From the NCBI GenBank assembly GCA_023213395.1, contig CM041465.1:235793741-235857740 (forward strand): 64,000 nucleotides of DNA, in the 5' to 3' direction. Below, piece by piece: positions 38,001-49,220 of this stretch. The DNA is from Cycas panzhihuaensis. Taxonomy: Eukaryota; Cycadophyta. Below the pieces are notes generated by a model. That model made no database searches, was not told where the DNA came from, and was given only the letters and a program-made list of their open reading frames with translations. The translations under genes and the position numbers were made by a program. Numbering within the stretch: the stretch's first letter is position 1; each line of letters opens with the position of its first letter.

Positions 38001-38466
38001 TTCCTGCACTCCCCAAGACCATTCCTATGTGCCCCAGTCGCTACAACTTTTGAAGAGCTCTTCCCCAACCTACCACGAAGGGGAAGCCCTTCTCTGTTAT
38101 CGATGAGCTCCATACCATGGCCGTAGGCATGTCCATAATGGATGTCTTGAGGAGCTTCCCTGAATAATGTACACTCCTTTGGAAGCCTTGGGATTGGGTG
38201 ACATATCTATTCATGCCTTAGGTGTCATCCCAAGTTGTGAACCTATCATCTCTTTCGACCTCAAGGATCTTCCCCCAACTGGTGAAAGGGAATGACAATG
38301 GCATTTCCCCTTCACCATAACTATTGACACCCCTGACTACACTCTTCGAAGCACTATTATAGACAGTGGTTCTTCTATTAATGCCATGCCCTTGCATGTT
38401 ATGCAAGAGCTTGGCATATCATCCTTGGAGCCAGCTCCATGGCGGTGTCAAGGCTATGATGGTAGC
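38001..38466 (+). pseudogene. Protease, first part (element C), interrupted by D
   Basis: Contains IIDSGSSINAMPLHVMQELG (active-site triplet D-S-G, near 38365) and WRCQGYDGS just before D's insertion point. The match continues at 54969. Confidence 0.85.
38462..38466 (+). repeat. Left target-site duplication of element D (GTAGC)
   Basis: Exact GTAGC on both sides of D. Removing D and one copy restores C's protease text. Confidence 0.95.
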
Positions 38467-41032
38467 TGTTTCCCGGCTTCCAGGAATGGATACGGAATCA
38501 CCGACTCAGGTAAGTGTAGGTATGTTTCTCACATTATCATCGCTTTCTTATATTGGATGTTTGCTTACTTATCTGCATGTGTATGACTTCGTGGGCGACT
38601 TGGCCGTCGTCCACACTTGTTTTAGCCTATGACAACTATAGCAGGGGCACACTCCCAGCGAGTGTGGCACCCTGGTGACCACATTACTTCCCGCATCTAC
38701 CCTCCTCACTCCAGGATCCACTAGGCTTATGCCACCTCCACCCGTGTGATGTCCCGTCATCGTTTGGTCAACTTGCCACCCCGGTCGAGCCCTACTTTTG
38801 CTCCCTTGGACCCATTTGTTGGCATGTTTACCCCCGGGTAGGTGTTCTAGCTTCCCATTAGTCCTTTTCATACGCCTGACTGGGTGGTTGGTGGGCCCCA
38901 TTTTTAGCCTTAGGTGCATCTGGCAAAATTTTTTGATCTGGCGAATATCCGCAGATCTGGAATTCTTGACGATCTGTCTCAGATTGTTTTTAAAAATCCG
39001 CCGTAGAAATTTCACATTTATTGCAAAACTGCCACGTGGCTTGCACCTTGATTCTCTCCTAGCCGCGCCCTAATCGCTCGCTTTAGGGTTTTGCTTGAGT
39101 ACTTAAACCATTTTTGACTCAATTTTGGGATCTTTTTGCTCACTTTTGGAATTGCTCTCTAAGGAAACATCCTCCTGCTCTGCTCTTCTCTGCTGTCTGC
39201 TGCTGCAACTGGACCTGCACCCCTCCTACAGCGCCCAACTCTCCTTTGGCATGGCTGAGACATTCTCCCAGCCCCTCAAACGCCTTGGAGAGGGCCCCTT
39301 TGGAGTGGTTTCTAGTTGATCTTTGCCCAGGCAGTCCACAAGTACCCCAAGTGTCGGTGTTTCCCATCACATCTCTATAGCAGGGTCTCAAACCTGCTCT
39401 ACTTCAGATCTGGGCTAATTTCTCAGCCCCTCTTCATTGCTCCTTAGCTGAGGCAAACCCCTTGCCTCCCCCTTTCAGGTATTCCTTGTTTTATATTGGT
39501 TTTTCTTGCGATATCTATGCTCAGGCTTGTTTACTCTTTGCTCGTCTCTTAAGAGTTAGTTTTCCTTCTTTTTGTGGGTTGTTCTACCACTCTTTTGTGC
39601 CTCATGCCTGCATTTGCTGCTCAAGGCAGCGGCGTTGGGGGATAGCATAGGTTTTGGAGAGGAGTTGGGTGGATTCCGTACCACCTTCCATGCTCCCTAA
39701 GTGGCTCTAAGCCCTCCAAAGCCTCCCTCTCGCCCCGTGCTGTCCTTGGCTTGCAAACAAGGGTTTGTAGGCCCTCTTTTAAACTAAGCCCAGCCACAAG
39801 TTGACGCTAATTTGGGGCCTTCTGTTTAGGTTTGGGCAACACTCATAAGTCCCAACCGCTAGTCCTTGTTCCGCTTTCTTCCTGGCTACCCGGTTTGCTC
39901 CTCATAGCATCCCGGTTCGTCGTGGGTTTCCTTGGGCCTCTCTTTGCCCCTTTGCTGCCATTTTCCAGCCCTTGCTCTTGGCCTTGTCCTCGCTACCTTG
40001 TGGCTCTTGAGGGGAGGTTAGGGCATCATTTGAGGGAGGTAGGCCACTCTGAGGCTTCTGGATCATTTACTTCGCCTTGGTCACTCTCTTTTGGTACTTT
40101 CATTGTTGGATTAGCACTAACGCATGTATATTCAGATTCTCGTTTATGTTATTTAGGCATATATTGTTAGAATTTTGTGTTGCATGTTAGTGTTCTTCCT
40201 TCGGGAAGAGAGAGACCGCTATTGCTTGCAGGTATTTAGGAAGCGTGGAGAACATCGCCCATTGGCCTCGTTACCGGTAAGCACCTTTGTATGCGTTATA
40301 TTTTTTTATGTTGTTTCATTTACTAGTTGGCGCTTCCTTTCTTTCTTTGGTATCGCATGTGATTTTTCGGGGAAGGCAAGAAAGCCCCTCTTTCGCCCGC
40401 CGTAACATCGCGCATCCAACGAGTCGTGCGGAGTGGTTTGGTGCTCCTCGAGAAGGCTTCCGTCACGCACGCCCTCGGCCCAGGTGCACGTCTCGCTCCC
40501 TCTTGCTACCTCTTTTTTTCCTTTTATTTCTCTCTTAGTAACTAGCACATTGAAAGATAAAAGGGAAAATTTGGTTTGGTGTTTGTTGCATTTCATTTAT
40601 CTTGTTACATGTATCTTTACCGTTTGTAGGAAAGGTTGTAGGAACCCCCTTTCCCTACCTTTCCCCCTTTCTCTCCTTAACCACACAAGTCCTTTGCCTC
40701 CCGCATCACTTGTGTACCCGATTAGGTTGTGTAGGCATACTCTTGGCCTATCTCCATTTAGGTCTTCTCTTTCCCTCTTCCAGCCACCTAAGGGTGGGAG
40801 AGTCCTGTCTCTAGGTCAACCCGAGCTTGCCTTACGCATCTTCACCCCTTGCTCGAAGCGATGAAGGACCACCTAATAGTAGCCATATTCCATTGCAGAT
40901 CCCAAACTCGCGCTCTGGCGCACAGGGCGCTCTGCGTGATAGTTACTCTTCTTTTAGGGCCCACCTTCAATATTTTCACCACCCACTCTCCCCACGCCTA
41001 CTAGTTAGGTAGTTATCACAGAGCGTCGTCCT
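38467..41032 (+). repeat. 5' LTR of element D (2566 bp)
   Basis: Starts TGTTTCCCGGCTTCC and aligns end to end with 52412-54968. The last bases read GTCGTCCT against GCGCGTCCA in the 3' LTR, so the terminal CA is mutated here. It contains the donor-like CAG/GTAAGT at 38507-38515, a G-box at 39033-39038, a TATA-like box near 39100, and several acceptor/donor-like sites downstream. Confidence 0.95.
39033..39107 (+). promoter_or_regulatory. Candidate promoter in the 5' LTR of D
   Basis: G-box CACGTG at 39033-39038, then TACTTAAA at 39100-39107 about 65 bases farther, followed by pyrimidine-rich sequence. The same arrangement is at 52959-52964 and following in the 3' LTR. This is the most likely RNA polymerase II promoter of the genomic transcript, inferred from motifs only. 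Confidence 0.45.
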
Positions 41033-41033
41033 T

Positions 41034-41051
41034 TGGCGACCATCTTTGGGG
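41034..41051 (+). promoter_or_regulatory. Primer binding site of element D
   Basis: TGGCGACCATCTTTGGGG, just after the 5' LTR. It matches the family site at its first ten bases. Confidence 0.75.
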
Positions 41052-41135
41052 CGCTAGTAAGGGAGCTAGTTCTCGCTCTCTTCCGTTGGTTTCACTACCT
41101 TTTTGTGGTCCTTTTTATACCTATTTCGATCTCTA

Positions 41136-41154
41136 CGTTGGGCAGCCCCCAACG
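41136..41154 (+). other. Leader stem-loop of element D
   Basis: CGTTGGG-CAGCC-CCCAACG is a perfect 7-bp stem with a 5-base loop between primer site and gag. B keeps a 6-bp version. Its position would suit a packaging or dimer signal, but that is inference. Confidence 0.6.
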
Positions 41155-41205
41155 CATGTGTTTTACCACTCCCTCTCTTTCCCTAACATTGTAGGCTGAT
41201 CTTGC

Positions 41206-43842
41206 ATGCGACGCTTTTCCCATCGTTTGCGTGGTCTACCTCCCTTGTTAGAAGATCTTGAGTACCACCCCCTTCCTTTGTCGGTTAGGTCGGCTATGGA
41301 GGGTATTCCGTATTGGACCTACCACACTTCAACTTTGGAAACCCATGCTTTTCCTTCTTCTATTCCCGGGTCCACCCAAGAGGGTGATGACCCCCTTTAT
41401 TACCCAAATGACCAACACCTCTCATTTGATGTCCATCCTTCTACCCATGCTGTAGAAGGACCTGTTCCTCTTGAGACTTACCACGAAGTTGGTGACTCTT
41501 ATGAGGAGCATTCTTATGAACCTACTTTGTTCGAGGCTCCAATTACCTCTTACGAATATGTAGGGACTCCTCCTGTTGACGTAGTTGAAGCTCTCAATGA
41601 GTGTCACTGCGCGGCACGCTTGCAACCGCGTCCTGGATGGCTTGAGAGTGCCCTTCGTGGAGGAGCCTCTTCCTCTTCTGCTCCTCCCCCGCATGCCTCA
41701 TCCTCATCCACCCTTCCTTTGACAACAAACCCCTTTATGCCCATGCGTGTGTCCCACTCATTCCTGGTTCCCGCGGTGGGGGCACGTGTTGCGCCTTCCG
41801 TTTCTCATTGGGGTCCTAGTGTTTCGGGATCCCCTCATGGTGTGTCTTTCCCTCAATTGAAAGTTAGCATACCCGCTCCTAACCAAACCAATGTGCCATC
41901 CCCTAATGTGGCACATGCTGCTCCTAGTAGGCCTATTGGTCTTACTATCATTCCAACCACTAGCCATGTGGGATCCGCTCCCGCACACCCTCAAACCCAA
42001 CACGTTGGTGCTTCCTTCTATGTCCCCCCAGGGTATACTTCTCAACCTTGGGGGCAGGGTAGAGGAAGCCGTCTTCCTATTTATGGGGTGGATCCGCTAC
42101 ACCCATATGGGATCGCTCCACCTACGGGTGGCCCATATGGGCAAAACCTGGTTCCACATCTGTCTTGCCCTTCTTCCAATGTAATTCCATCCGTTGTGCC
42201 TTCATAAGGGAACCTGACTCCCTTCCAAGGCACCTACCCCCACGCCCCTTTTCAGCAAGGGGCGTTGCCTCAAGGAGGGATGGGTGTCCCACCCCCATTC
42301 GCTCCTTGTGCATTACCTACTTTGACATTCGTTGATCCTACGGTTCAGGAAAGGGCACGCCCCTTCATGGACTTTAGGTCAACCCCTCTTTCCGTTGAGG
42401 CGTTGCGAACGAACTTGCCACCTCATCCCCCTGAAGTTCCTGAATTTGATGGAACTTCGTCGCAAGACCCGGCAGAGCATGTGCGTAGTTTTTCTATGGC
42501 ATGCATCGATTACTGGGCTTACGACCACATTTTAATGAAATTATTTCCACGATCCTTGGAGGGCGATGCCCTCAAGTGGTTCTATCGTCTCCCTACCCAT
42601 TCCATCCATTCATTCCAGCAATTGGTGGACGAGTTCATCAATAATTTTGATGTAACTTGTCCATTCGAGAGCGGAATGAAATCCCTTCTTTCGCTCAAAC
42701 AAGGTCACGACGAGATGAACCGTGACTTTGTGCGGCGATTCCACGACTTGCTTCACTCTACTAAGGCAACATTGCCCGAGAAGCTGAAGCGAGACCTTTT
42801 CGTCAACGTACTTTGTCCTGAAGTCCATGTGGAAGTCCTCAAGATGGGGGCGACCACATGTGACTCCGCGATCGCCAAGTGCTTGGCGTTAGAGGCTATT
42901 GAGATCCAAGCTGGTCTCAAGAAACCTCTTAAGCCCTCCTGGCAGCGTGAGGCACCACCCCCTACCAAGGATACCAAACCTTCCCAACTGACTCGGTCCT
43001 CCTCTCATCCTACTGAGAGGACTTTAGACCCTCTCACATCAGCTATACGCTCATTTGAGCGTACGATGAAGGAACTCAAACTTCAAGATCCTTCATCCCC
43101 TACGTCAAATAAACAAGTCCAACAAACTACCCAAGCCCCTCTTCCCAGGAATGGGAACACCCAGTCCTCTCAAGCGAAAAGGTCTAACCCTCCGCTTGAG
43201 AAGAAGTGGTGCTCCATTCATGGGGATTGCTTCCACGACGATTCGTGTTGTAGGGCCCAACATCCAAAGGATGCCCCTCGACGCGATTCTTCCCCCAAAC
43301 GGGCCTCAAGGCCTAATTTGGATAAACCAGTTCATAAGGATCTGTTCCCTAAGCATGGGGAACGCGATCGCAACCCCCAAACTAAGAGCAACCATAACTG
43401 GGGAAGATCGCCTGATCCCCGTCCTTCCCGCGATAAAGGGAAGGGCACTCGGAACTCATCTTCCTCTTCTCGCTCTCCTAGCCGTTGCACCCCGTCACCT
43501 TCACGACCCCGAAATAGGGGGAAGAAGGTGATCCAGTTGCTTGAAGCAACTCCCACTTTTGCCCTTACGCGATCTCAAGCTGCTAAGGAAGCGGCGGGAG
43601 CTTCTTGTTCCTCCGCCCCTTCTGACCCTCTTTCGGAGACCCTTCCTCCAGAAGTCCCTCTCTTTCCCAAGGCTATTCACTGTGCGGGTCATTACGATTT
43701 CAAGGGCACTTGCAACCTACCGGGAAGGGTAAGCCCTTATGTCGTGGCGAGCTCCATACGGCTGCGGGGAATGTCCTTGATGGGCGTTCTTAGGGTTGCC
43801 ACGAGCGGCGGGCCCTCCTCACAGAGCTTTAGGGTCAAGTGA
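41206..43842 (+). pseudogene. gag of element D, one in-frame stop
   Basis: One frame from ATG 41206 to 43842, broken only by TAA at 42205-42207 (B has no stop here, so probably CAA to TAA). Gag forms the particle that packages the RNA. Residues 1-330 are Pro/Ser/Gly-rich. The capsid domain (retrotransposon gag, about residues 410-530) has EFDGTSSQDPAEHVRSF, GDALKWFYRLPTHS and HDEMNRDFVRRFHDLLHS. Near residue 670 lies a CSIHGDCFHDDSC knuckle (C-x2-H-x4-H-x3-C), close to the form seen in Tat/Ogre Gag. A basic Ser/Arg tail follows. The protease is in another frame, so the two were made by frameshift or separately. ATG was chosen because the MR(R/Q)F start is shared with C. Confidence 0.9.
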
Positions 43843-43852
43843 TGTGCCTGTC

Positions 43853-44340
43853 CATGCTTTGGGTGTCACCTAAGGTAGTGGACCCATTATCTCATTTGAT
43901 CCTAAGGATCTTCCTCCCGCCGGTGAAAGGGAATGTCAGTTGAACTTCCCATTCACCATCACCATAGATACGCCCGATTGTACTCTTCAAAGAACTATTG
44001 TCGACAACGGTTCTTCTGTCAATGCCATGCCCTTGCAAGTCATGCAAGAGCTTGGTATCTCCGCCTTGGAACCTGTTCCCTGTCGATGCCAAGGTTACGA
44101 CGGTAGCGAGAAGACCCCTTTGGGATGCATCGTGATTAACTTACCCTTGAGGGCAAGACCGTTCTTGCCGACGTTGTAGTCCTCGACATTGACGTGGACT
44201 ACAACCTCCTCCTTGGTCGTCCATGGCTCGATCAAATGGGAGCCGCGTGCTCGACCCTTTGGGGACAACTTAAATTCATCCATGACAGACGAATGAGAGT
44301 GATTCCCTGCGAACGCCTGTTTACCAAACAAACCCGTTCT
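43853..44340 (+). pseudogene. Protease of element D, frameshifted
   Basis: Aspartic protease that matures Gag-Pol. The segment 43940-44179 has FTITIDTP, then IVDNGSSVNAMP (triplet D-N-G-S instead of D-T-G-S/A) and CRCQGYDGS. After a shift near 44175 another frame carries VVVLDIDVDYNLLLGRPWLD, the flap/C-terminal motif typical of Tat proteases. D-N-G also occurs in B, and C has D-S-G, so the change is a family trait rather than damage. Confidence 0.85.
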
Positions 44341-45290
44341 GCCAGTTCGGCGAACCAAGGTTCATCTACTCATGCCTTAGCTTGCTCTATTGGTATACCT
44401 AACCCATCCGAAGAAGATCCTGTATCTTCTCCCCCTAGTCTCACGTGATTTACCCCTATTGGCGTTAGGAGTTACAGGTACCTTGCTTCGTTTAGTGACG
44501 ATGAGTCACTCGACGAAGACGAGGGTTGTCTTCATCCCGTCTCTTTCCTCCGCGCCAGTAGGTCATACCCGCTTTGTTCTAGATCCCTATCTAGAACCTC
44601 TCTCGTTGGTGAGGTTAGCCCCTCATGCGTGTCACATGTCATCGCTCGTGTTGACCCTCCGATCACCAATTCTTCTTTTTCATTACCCCCCGTAGGTAAT
44701 GGTTTTAAGGAATTGCCTTTCGCTCCTTCCGAGGAGCATCTTCTTAGTTTTCCTTTGAATTTTTGCGAGGAAGCTGAGCAACCCGATGACTACCATGGTC
44801 CCGTTGCTCTTACTCCCTCCAGTGCTTCTTGTACTCGAAGTAAGGTCATCTATGGGGTGGATTATTTCGAGGATGATGAAGCCCTGCTTGAACATCTAGC
44901 AGGCCTTGCGCCCAACTTGCCTTCTGGTCACCGGCTTGGTCATTAGAAGATTCTCGCGATCGGATCCATGCTTGCCGATCCGATCCCGTCTCCTATTCCT
45001 CCTCTTCCCGTTGATCTTGCCCCTCTCCACTTTGAGGAGGGTAATGCCATGTGCATAGGGGCAACTCAAGACATAGTCTTGGCCCCGGGTAAGGTCATTA
45101 AGGTTGGGTTGAAATGTTCCCCTGATGAGATAAGGGAGTACTCCCTTCTGTTCCAGGAGTTCCGAGACATTTTTGTGTGGGATTATGTGCGACATGAAGG
45201 GAATCGACCCTCGATTGTCACTCATAACCTCACCACCCTTCCTGGCGCCCACCACATGCGCCGAGCGTCTCCCTTCATCAAAGTTATACG
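44341..45290 (+). pseudogene. Protease-RT linker of element D
   Basis: About 300 codons with no recognised fold, acidic and rich in Ser, Pro and Glu. Conserved islands in A, B, C and D are GVDYFEDDEALLEHL (44855), LHFEEGNAMCIGATQD (45025), VIKVGLKCSPDE (45097) and FVWDYVRHEG (45172). The last leads into RT. One stop (TAG at 44944) and at least one frameshift. Confidence 0.7.
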
Positions 45291-46040
45291 CCACCGTCGA
45301 GATGGAGGTTGAGAAGCTTACGGGCCGGGCTTATTACTTCTATTGACTACCCTAAGTGGGTCTCTAATATTGTTCCGTTGCTAAAAAGAGCAGGGCAATC
45401 CGTGTCATGTCGATTTCTGCGACATCAATAATGCTTGTCCCAAGGATAATTTTCCGTTACCCTTCCTCGATCAAATCATCGATCGCACCACCAGATTCGA
45501 AGTGATGTCCCTAATGGATGACTTCTCGGTATAACCAAATTGATTTCTCCAAGACCGCCATAAGATGGCCTTCACTACCCTTAGGGTACCTTCGCTATAA
45601 GGCGTGCCCTTGACCTTAAGAATGCAGGTGCTACTTACCAAAGAGCCATGCATTTTATCTTCCATGACCTCATCAATGACACGTTGGAGGTCTTCATGGA
45701 TGATATGATGGGTCTCTCCCACGTGAGAGCTCATCACCCTTCCGACTTGCGTGCCATCTTCTCATGATGCTGCGAGTATCACGTCAGTCTTAATCCACTC
45801 AAATGTGTGTTTGCCGTTACCTCGGGTAAACTCCTTAGATTCCTTGTATCCAAACGAGGAATTCAGATCGACCCTGACAAAGTCAGAGTGATCCTCGACA
45901 TGCCACCACCTAGAACTCAATGGCAGATTAAGTCGTTTCTAGGCAGGCTCAGTTTCCTTAGGTGCTTCTTAGCCGATTTCACCGTGAGTGATAAACCCCT
46001 GACGAACCTATTAAAGAAGGGAGCTCCTTTTGCCTAGTCT
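45291..46040 (+). pseudogene. Reverse transcriptase core of element D
   Basis: Text in shifting frames gives ITSIDYPKWVSNIVP, INNACPKDNFPLPFLDQI and FEVMSLMDDF (first catalytic Asp), then VFMDDMMGLS (the YMDD-type box as FMDD, 45691-45720), and CVFAVTSGKLLRFLVSKRGI through SFLGRLSFLRCFLADF (thumb). There are at least three frameshifts and stops at 45764 and 46036. It copies the genomic RNA into DNA. C and A match throughout. Confidence 0.9.
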
Positions 46041-46625
46041 GACAAGACCTAAAAGGCCTTCAAAGGACTCAAGGAAGCCCTGGCTTTCGCTCCTACATTG
46101 GCACCTCCCCGATTCGATAGGCCCTTCATCCTGTATACCTCAGCGACTGATGAATCCTTGGGTGTTATGCTCGCTCAGGAGGATAACTCAAGAACTGAGA
46201 GGGCTATATATTTTATGAGTCACACTCTCGTGGTTGCTGAGCTTAACTATTCCCCTGCCGAGAAGGAATGCCTCTCCTTGGTCCATGCGACCAAGAAGTT
46301 TAGGCACTACTTGCTCGGCAATACCACTAAGGTGATCATCCAATCTGATCCCTTGCGATACCTGCTAACTCGCTCGGTTGTGGTGAAATTTGGTTGTTGG
46401 GCCGTCCTACTCCAAGAGTTTGATCTCCATATCGTTAACCGGAAATTGAAGAAGGGAATGATAGTGGCTGAGCAACTTGCGGATGCCCCTATCCCTAACT
46501 CCTTTGATACTCCCATTGACGACTCTCTCCCCGATGAGTCTATCCTGACGATTCAGGGAGCTTCTCCCCATCCACTCATCGACAATGAGTGGTACGGCAA
46601 CATAGTGCGGTATCTTACACGTTGA
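46041..46625 (+). pseudogene. Classical Ty3/gypsy RNase H of element D
   Basis: Open from 46098: LYTSATDESLGVMLAQED (Asp), YSPAEKECLSL (Glu), VIIQSDPLRYLL (Asp), then KKGMIVAEQLAD where the fourth acid, normally Asp in a VAD motif, is Glu. C has VIEKLTD at the same place, so the change predates both copies. It fits a domain relaxed by the presence of the second RNase H. Directly downstream of RT, before integrase, in the usual order. Confidence 0.9.
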
Positions 46626-47832
46626 TCGATGCCTCAACACTAGTAGTAAAGTTAGATCTCGTATCTGGACTTCTGCTAGGCAATACCTCCTCGTAGACGA
46701 GGTATTGTACAAGAGGTCCTTCGATGGGATCCTCCTCCGCTGCGTCACTGCCGATGAAGCCGACCAGGTACTTCGCAAATGCCACCACGACATTTGTGGG
46801 GGTCACTTTAGGGGCCAGTCTATGGCTTAGAGGATCCTCCGCATGGGTTATTTTTGGCCGTCTCTTTTTAAAGATGCTCACGCTTTTGCTCTGAAATGTC
46901 GGCGATGTCAGGAACACGCCAACATTTCCCATGTGCCTTCCGAGGCTCTGCATCCCATTGTTTTACCATGGCCCTTCGCTCAGTGGGGACTAGACCTCAT
47001 TGGGGCTATCTCCCCACCTTCGTCGTGGCAGCACAAGTTCATCTTGACTGCCACGGAGTATTTCACAAAATGGGCGGAGGCCATTCCCTTGATCACTACC
47101 CCTGGCAAAACGATTGCCACATTCATTTATCAGCATATCATTTGCCGTTTCAGAATTCTGGATGTCTTAATCACCGACAACGGAACTCCTTTCTGTAATA
47201 AGGAGGTGGATGAGCTTTGCGAGAAGTTCAAAATCTCTCATAAGACTTCCTCCCCTTACTACCCTCAGGCAAATGGCCAAGTGGAGTCCTTCAATAAGAC
47301 TCTCGTCAGCATTCTCAAGAAAACTGTTGCTCAATCCCAAAGGGATTGGCACCTTCAGTTGCCCTCCGCCTTGTGGGCTTATCGTACCTCTATCCGTTCT
47401 GCCATAAGAATGACCCCGTTCTCCTTGGTCTACGATACTGAGGCGGTACTCCCGCTGGAGGTTGAGATTCCTTCCTTGCGAATCTCTCTTCGAGGTTTCA
47501 TCGACGAAGAGTCGATCCGCCAGTCTCGCCTGCTAGACCTCGAAGCTTTGGATGAGAGACGCTTAGCCGCCTACTAGGCTAACCTAGCATCCAAAGCCCA
47601 CTCACAAAGGGCCTACGATAAACGTCTTCGTCCCCGCCCTTTGTTTCCTGGGGACTATGTCCTCAAGCTCGAATATCTCCATGACCGTTTAGCCAAGTTC
47701 AAACCCCGATGGGTTGGCCCTTTCGTCGTTATCGAATCCCTTGATAATGGTGCCTATAGGATAGCCACCCTAGAAGGGCTCGAATTTGAGAAAGCTGTTA
47801 ATGGAAAGTTCCTTAAGAGGTTCTACGCATGA
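46626..47832 (+). pseudogene. Integrase of element D
   Basis: Inserts the DNA copy into the chromosome. HHCC zinc finger: CHHDICGGHFRG then CRRCQEH (46785-46920). Core: WGLDLIGAIS (Asp), ITDNGTPF (Asp), YPQANGQVESFNKTL (Glu), a normal DD35E set. C-terminal: GDYVLKLEYLHD and PRWVGPFVV, the GPF module. From 46843 it is one frame to 47832 with a TAG at 47575-47577, CAA in C. A further TAG lies before 46843. No chromodomain follows, as in Tat elements. Confidence 0.93.
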
Positions 47833-48447
47833 CTTCTCGGCAACCATGTCGCCCCGCTCCGAAATGAGCCTAAACTACCATCTTAGGTTGTCCCCATTCT
47901 TCCCGACCACGAGTAGAATGGCAATTTAAGATGGGTCCTTCTTCGTCTTTCTAGTTCCTTCCGCGGAACCCGCATTCCCGTATCCTCTCAGGAACCCTCG
48001 TCGTCTTGCTTGGGTATCCCTCAATCAGGAGGACGCTTGGGGGCATCGTCGCCCCTCTTTCCTGTCTGTCGTTTCCTTCGCATATTCCGCTATGCTCTCC
48101 CGTAGACGTGTATGCCACCCTGCTCCCTAACCTCACACTTCTATGTCGTCCTGCTCACGGCGTGTGTGTGTGCCCTTGTTAGGCGTGTGGTCATACATGG
48201 GAGGAAACATATATCCATACAACAAAATATCTACAACAAATATCCACAACATAAAACATCTACAACATAACATAACATTCATAACACACAAAATAAACGT
48301 ACATATCATCCACATATGATACATCATACACAGTATCTCATATCCAAATGGGGTCCAGTCACCCCATGCATATATATATATACATATCCAAAATCATGTC
48401 ATCATACATCCTGGGAAGCCGGTGTCCTTGCAGGGGGGGTATAATCA
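47833..48447. other. Spacer between integrase and antisense gene in D
   Basis: Convergent 3' ends of pol (+) and the antisense gene (-). The part 48210-48340 is A/C-rich with repeated ATCTACAACA and ACATAAAAC words; ATATATATATA at 48372. Similar AT-rich spacers follow integrase in B and C. No gene seen. Confidence 0.5.
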
Positions 48448-49109
48448 TATGATCCTATATATGACCCCCTGGAGGCCCATGCTTTCCCCTGCCGAAGCTA
48501 TATGTACATGTTCTACTGCTGTTGCCCGGCTCCTGGGGTGCCATCTCCTAGTCTCTGTGATCCCTCTCCTGGGGACCACATGCCTCTGAGGCTCCTCACA
48601 GGCCTCACATGGGCCTGCCTCGCTCTCCTCATCCCGCGGCCGTCTTGGGGTCGTCGCCGCTGTGTGGGTACGTGTCCTGCTCCGGCTTGACCTCGAGACC
48701 ATCTGCGTGACTAGTTGGTCGTATCTGGCCTGGATACAATCCCGCTCTCCCCAGAGTGCCTCCTCTGTCACCCTGAGACGCTTAGTGATCACTGCTAGCT
48801 GGGTTCTGCTCTCTCCATCTCCGCCTGCACCGCCCTGTGCCTTTAGAGCCTGTACCCATCCTCGCAGCTCATCTCGCTCGCGTCTCGCGTCATCTCTCTC
48901 CTGCTGCAGTTGTCCCTAGGATGTCACGTGCTCTTGGGACTCAGCAGCCCATATGTCCCTCACCCTCACCAACGGGGTGAATGCCTCTCTGTGGGCTCCT
49001 GCCGCTCTAGGCTCGTCACCTGCTTGGATGGGCGATTGCCCCTATGCATACACCTGAGGGAATATCTCCCTCACCACAGCCTCTATCAGTCTCCTGATCT
49101 CTACTGTAC
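48448..49109 (-). pseudogene. Antisense gene of D, 3' exon (coiled coil)
   Basis: Minus-strand exon that continues the frame across an intron: TVEIRRLIEAVVREIFPQVY, then AFTPLVRVRDIWAAES, a coiled coil LQQERDDARRERDELRGW...LAVITKRLRVTEEALWGERD, and a basic tail SRSSRSRTRTHTAATTPRRP, ending at a stop near 48448. Two in-frame stops (near 49050 and 48918) show decay. C has the same exon (60093 leftward: VVEIGRLVEEVVQEMFPWAY) and B a fragment. It has no similarity to gag or pol. Function unknown. Confidence 0.7.
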
Positions 49110-49220
49110 CTGCCAATGTAACATGCCATGTGTCAGTCTATATCTCACCATATATCATGATCAAATCAAACGAAACATCTATCTGGATACCAAATGACTC
49201 TGGAAAAGGTTAGGTCTCAC
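49110..49220 (-). other. Intron of the antisense gene in D (111 bp)
   Basis: Minus strand: exon ...GCAG, then GTGAGACC, ending TTACATTGGCAG before GTACAGTAGAG. The coding frame is kept across it (phase 1). C has a 125-bp intron at the same codon (60094-60218) with GTGAGACA and TTTGTAG ends. Confidence 0.7.

Noticed and set aside
38366-38632. ORF across the left edge of D
   Set aside because: It joins C's protease to D's LTR by chance of insertion; it is a chimera, not a gene.
40433-40864. A 143-codon ORF in the 5' LTR of D, with a 147-codon partner at 54367-54810
   Set aside because: The two are the same LTR sequence, so their likeness is not independent evidence. The frame is not kept in the LTRs of C or E, and the composition is that of a pyrimidine-rich leader.
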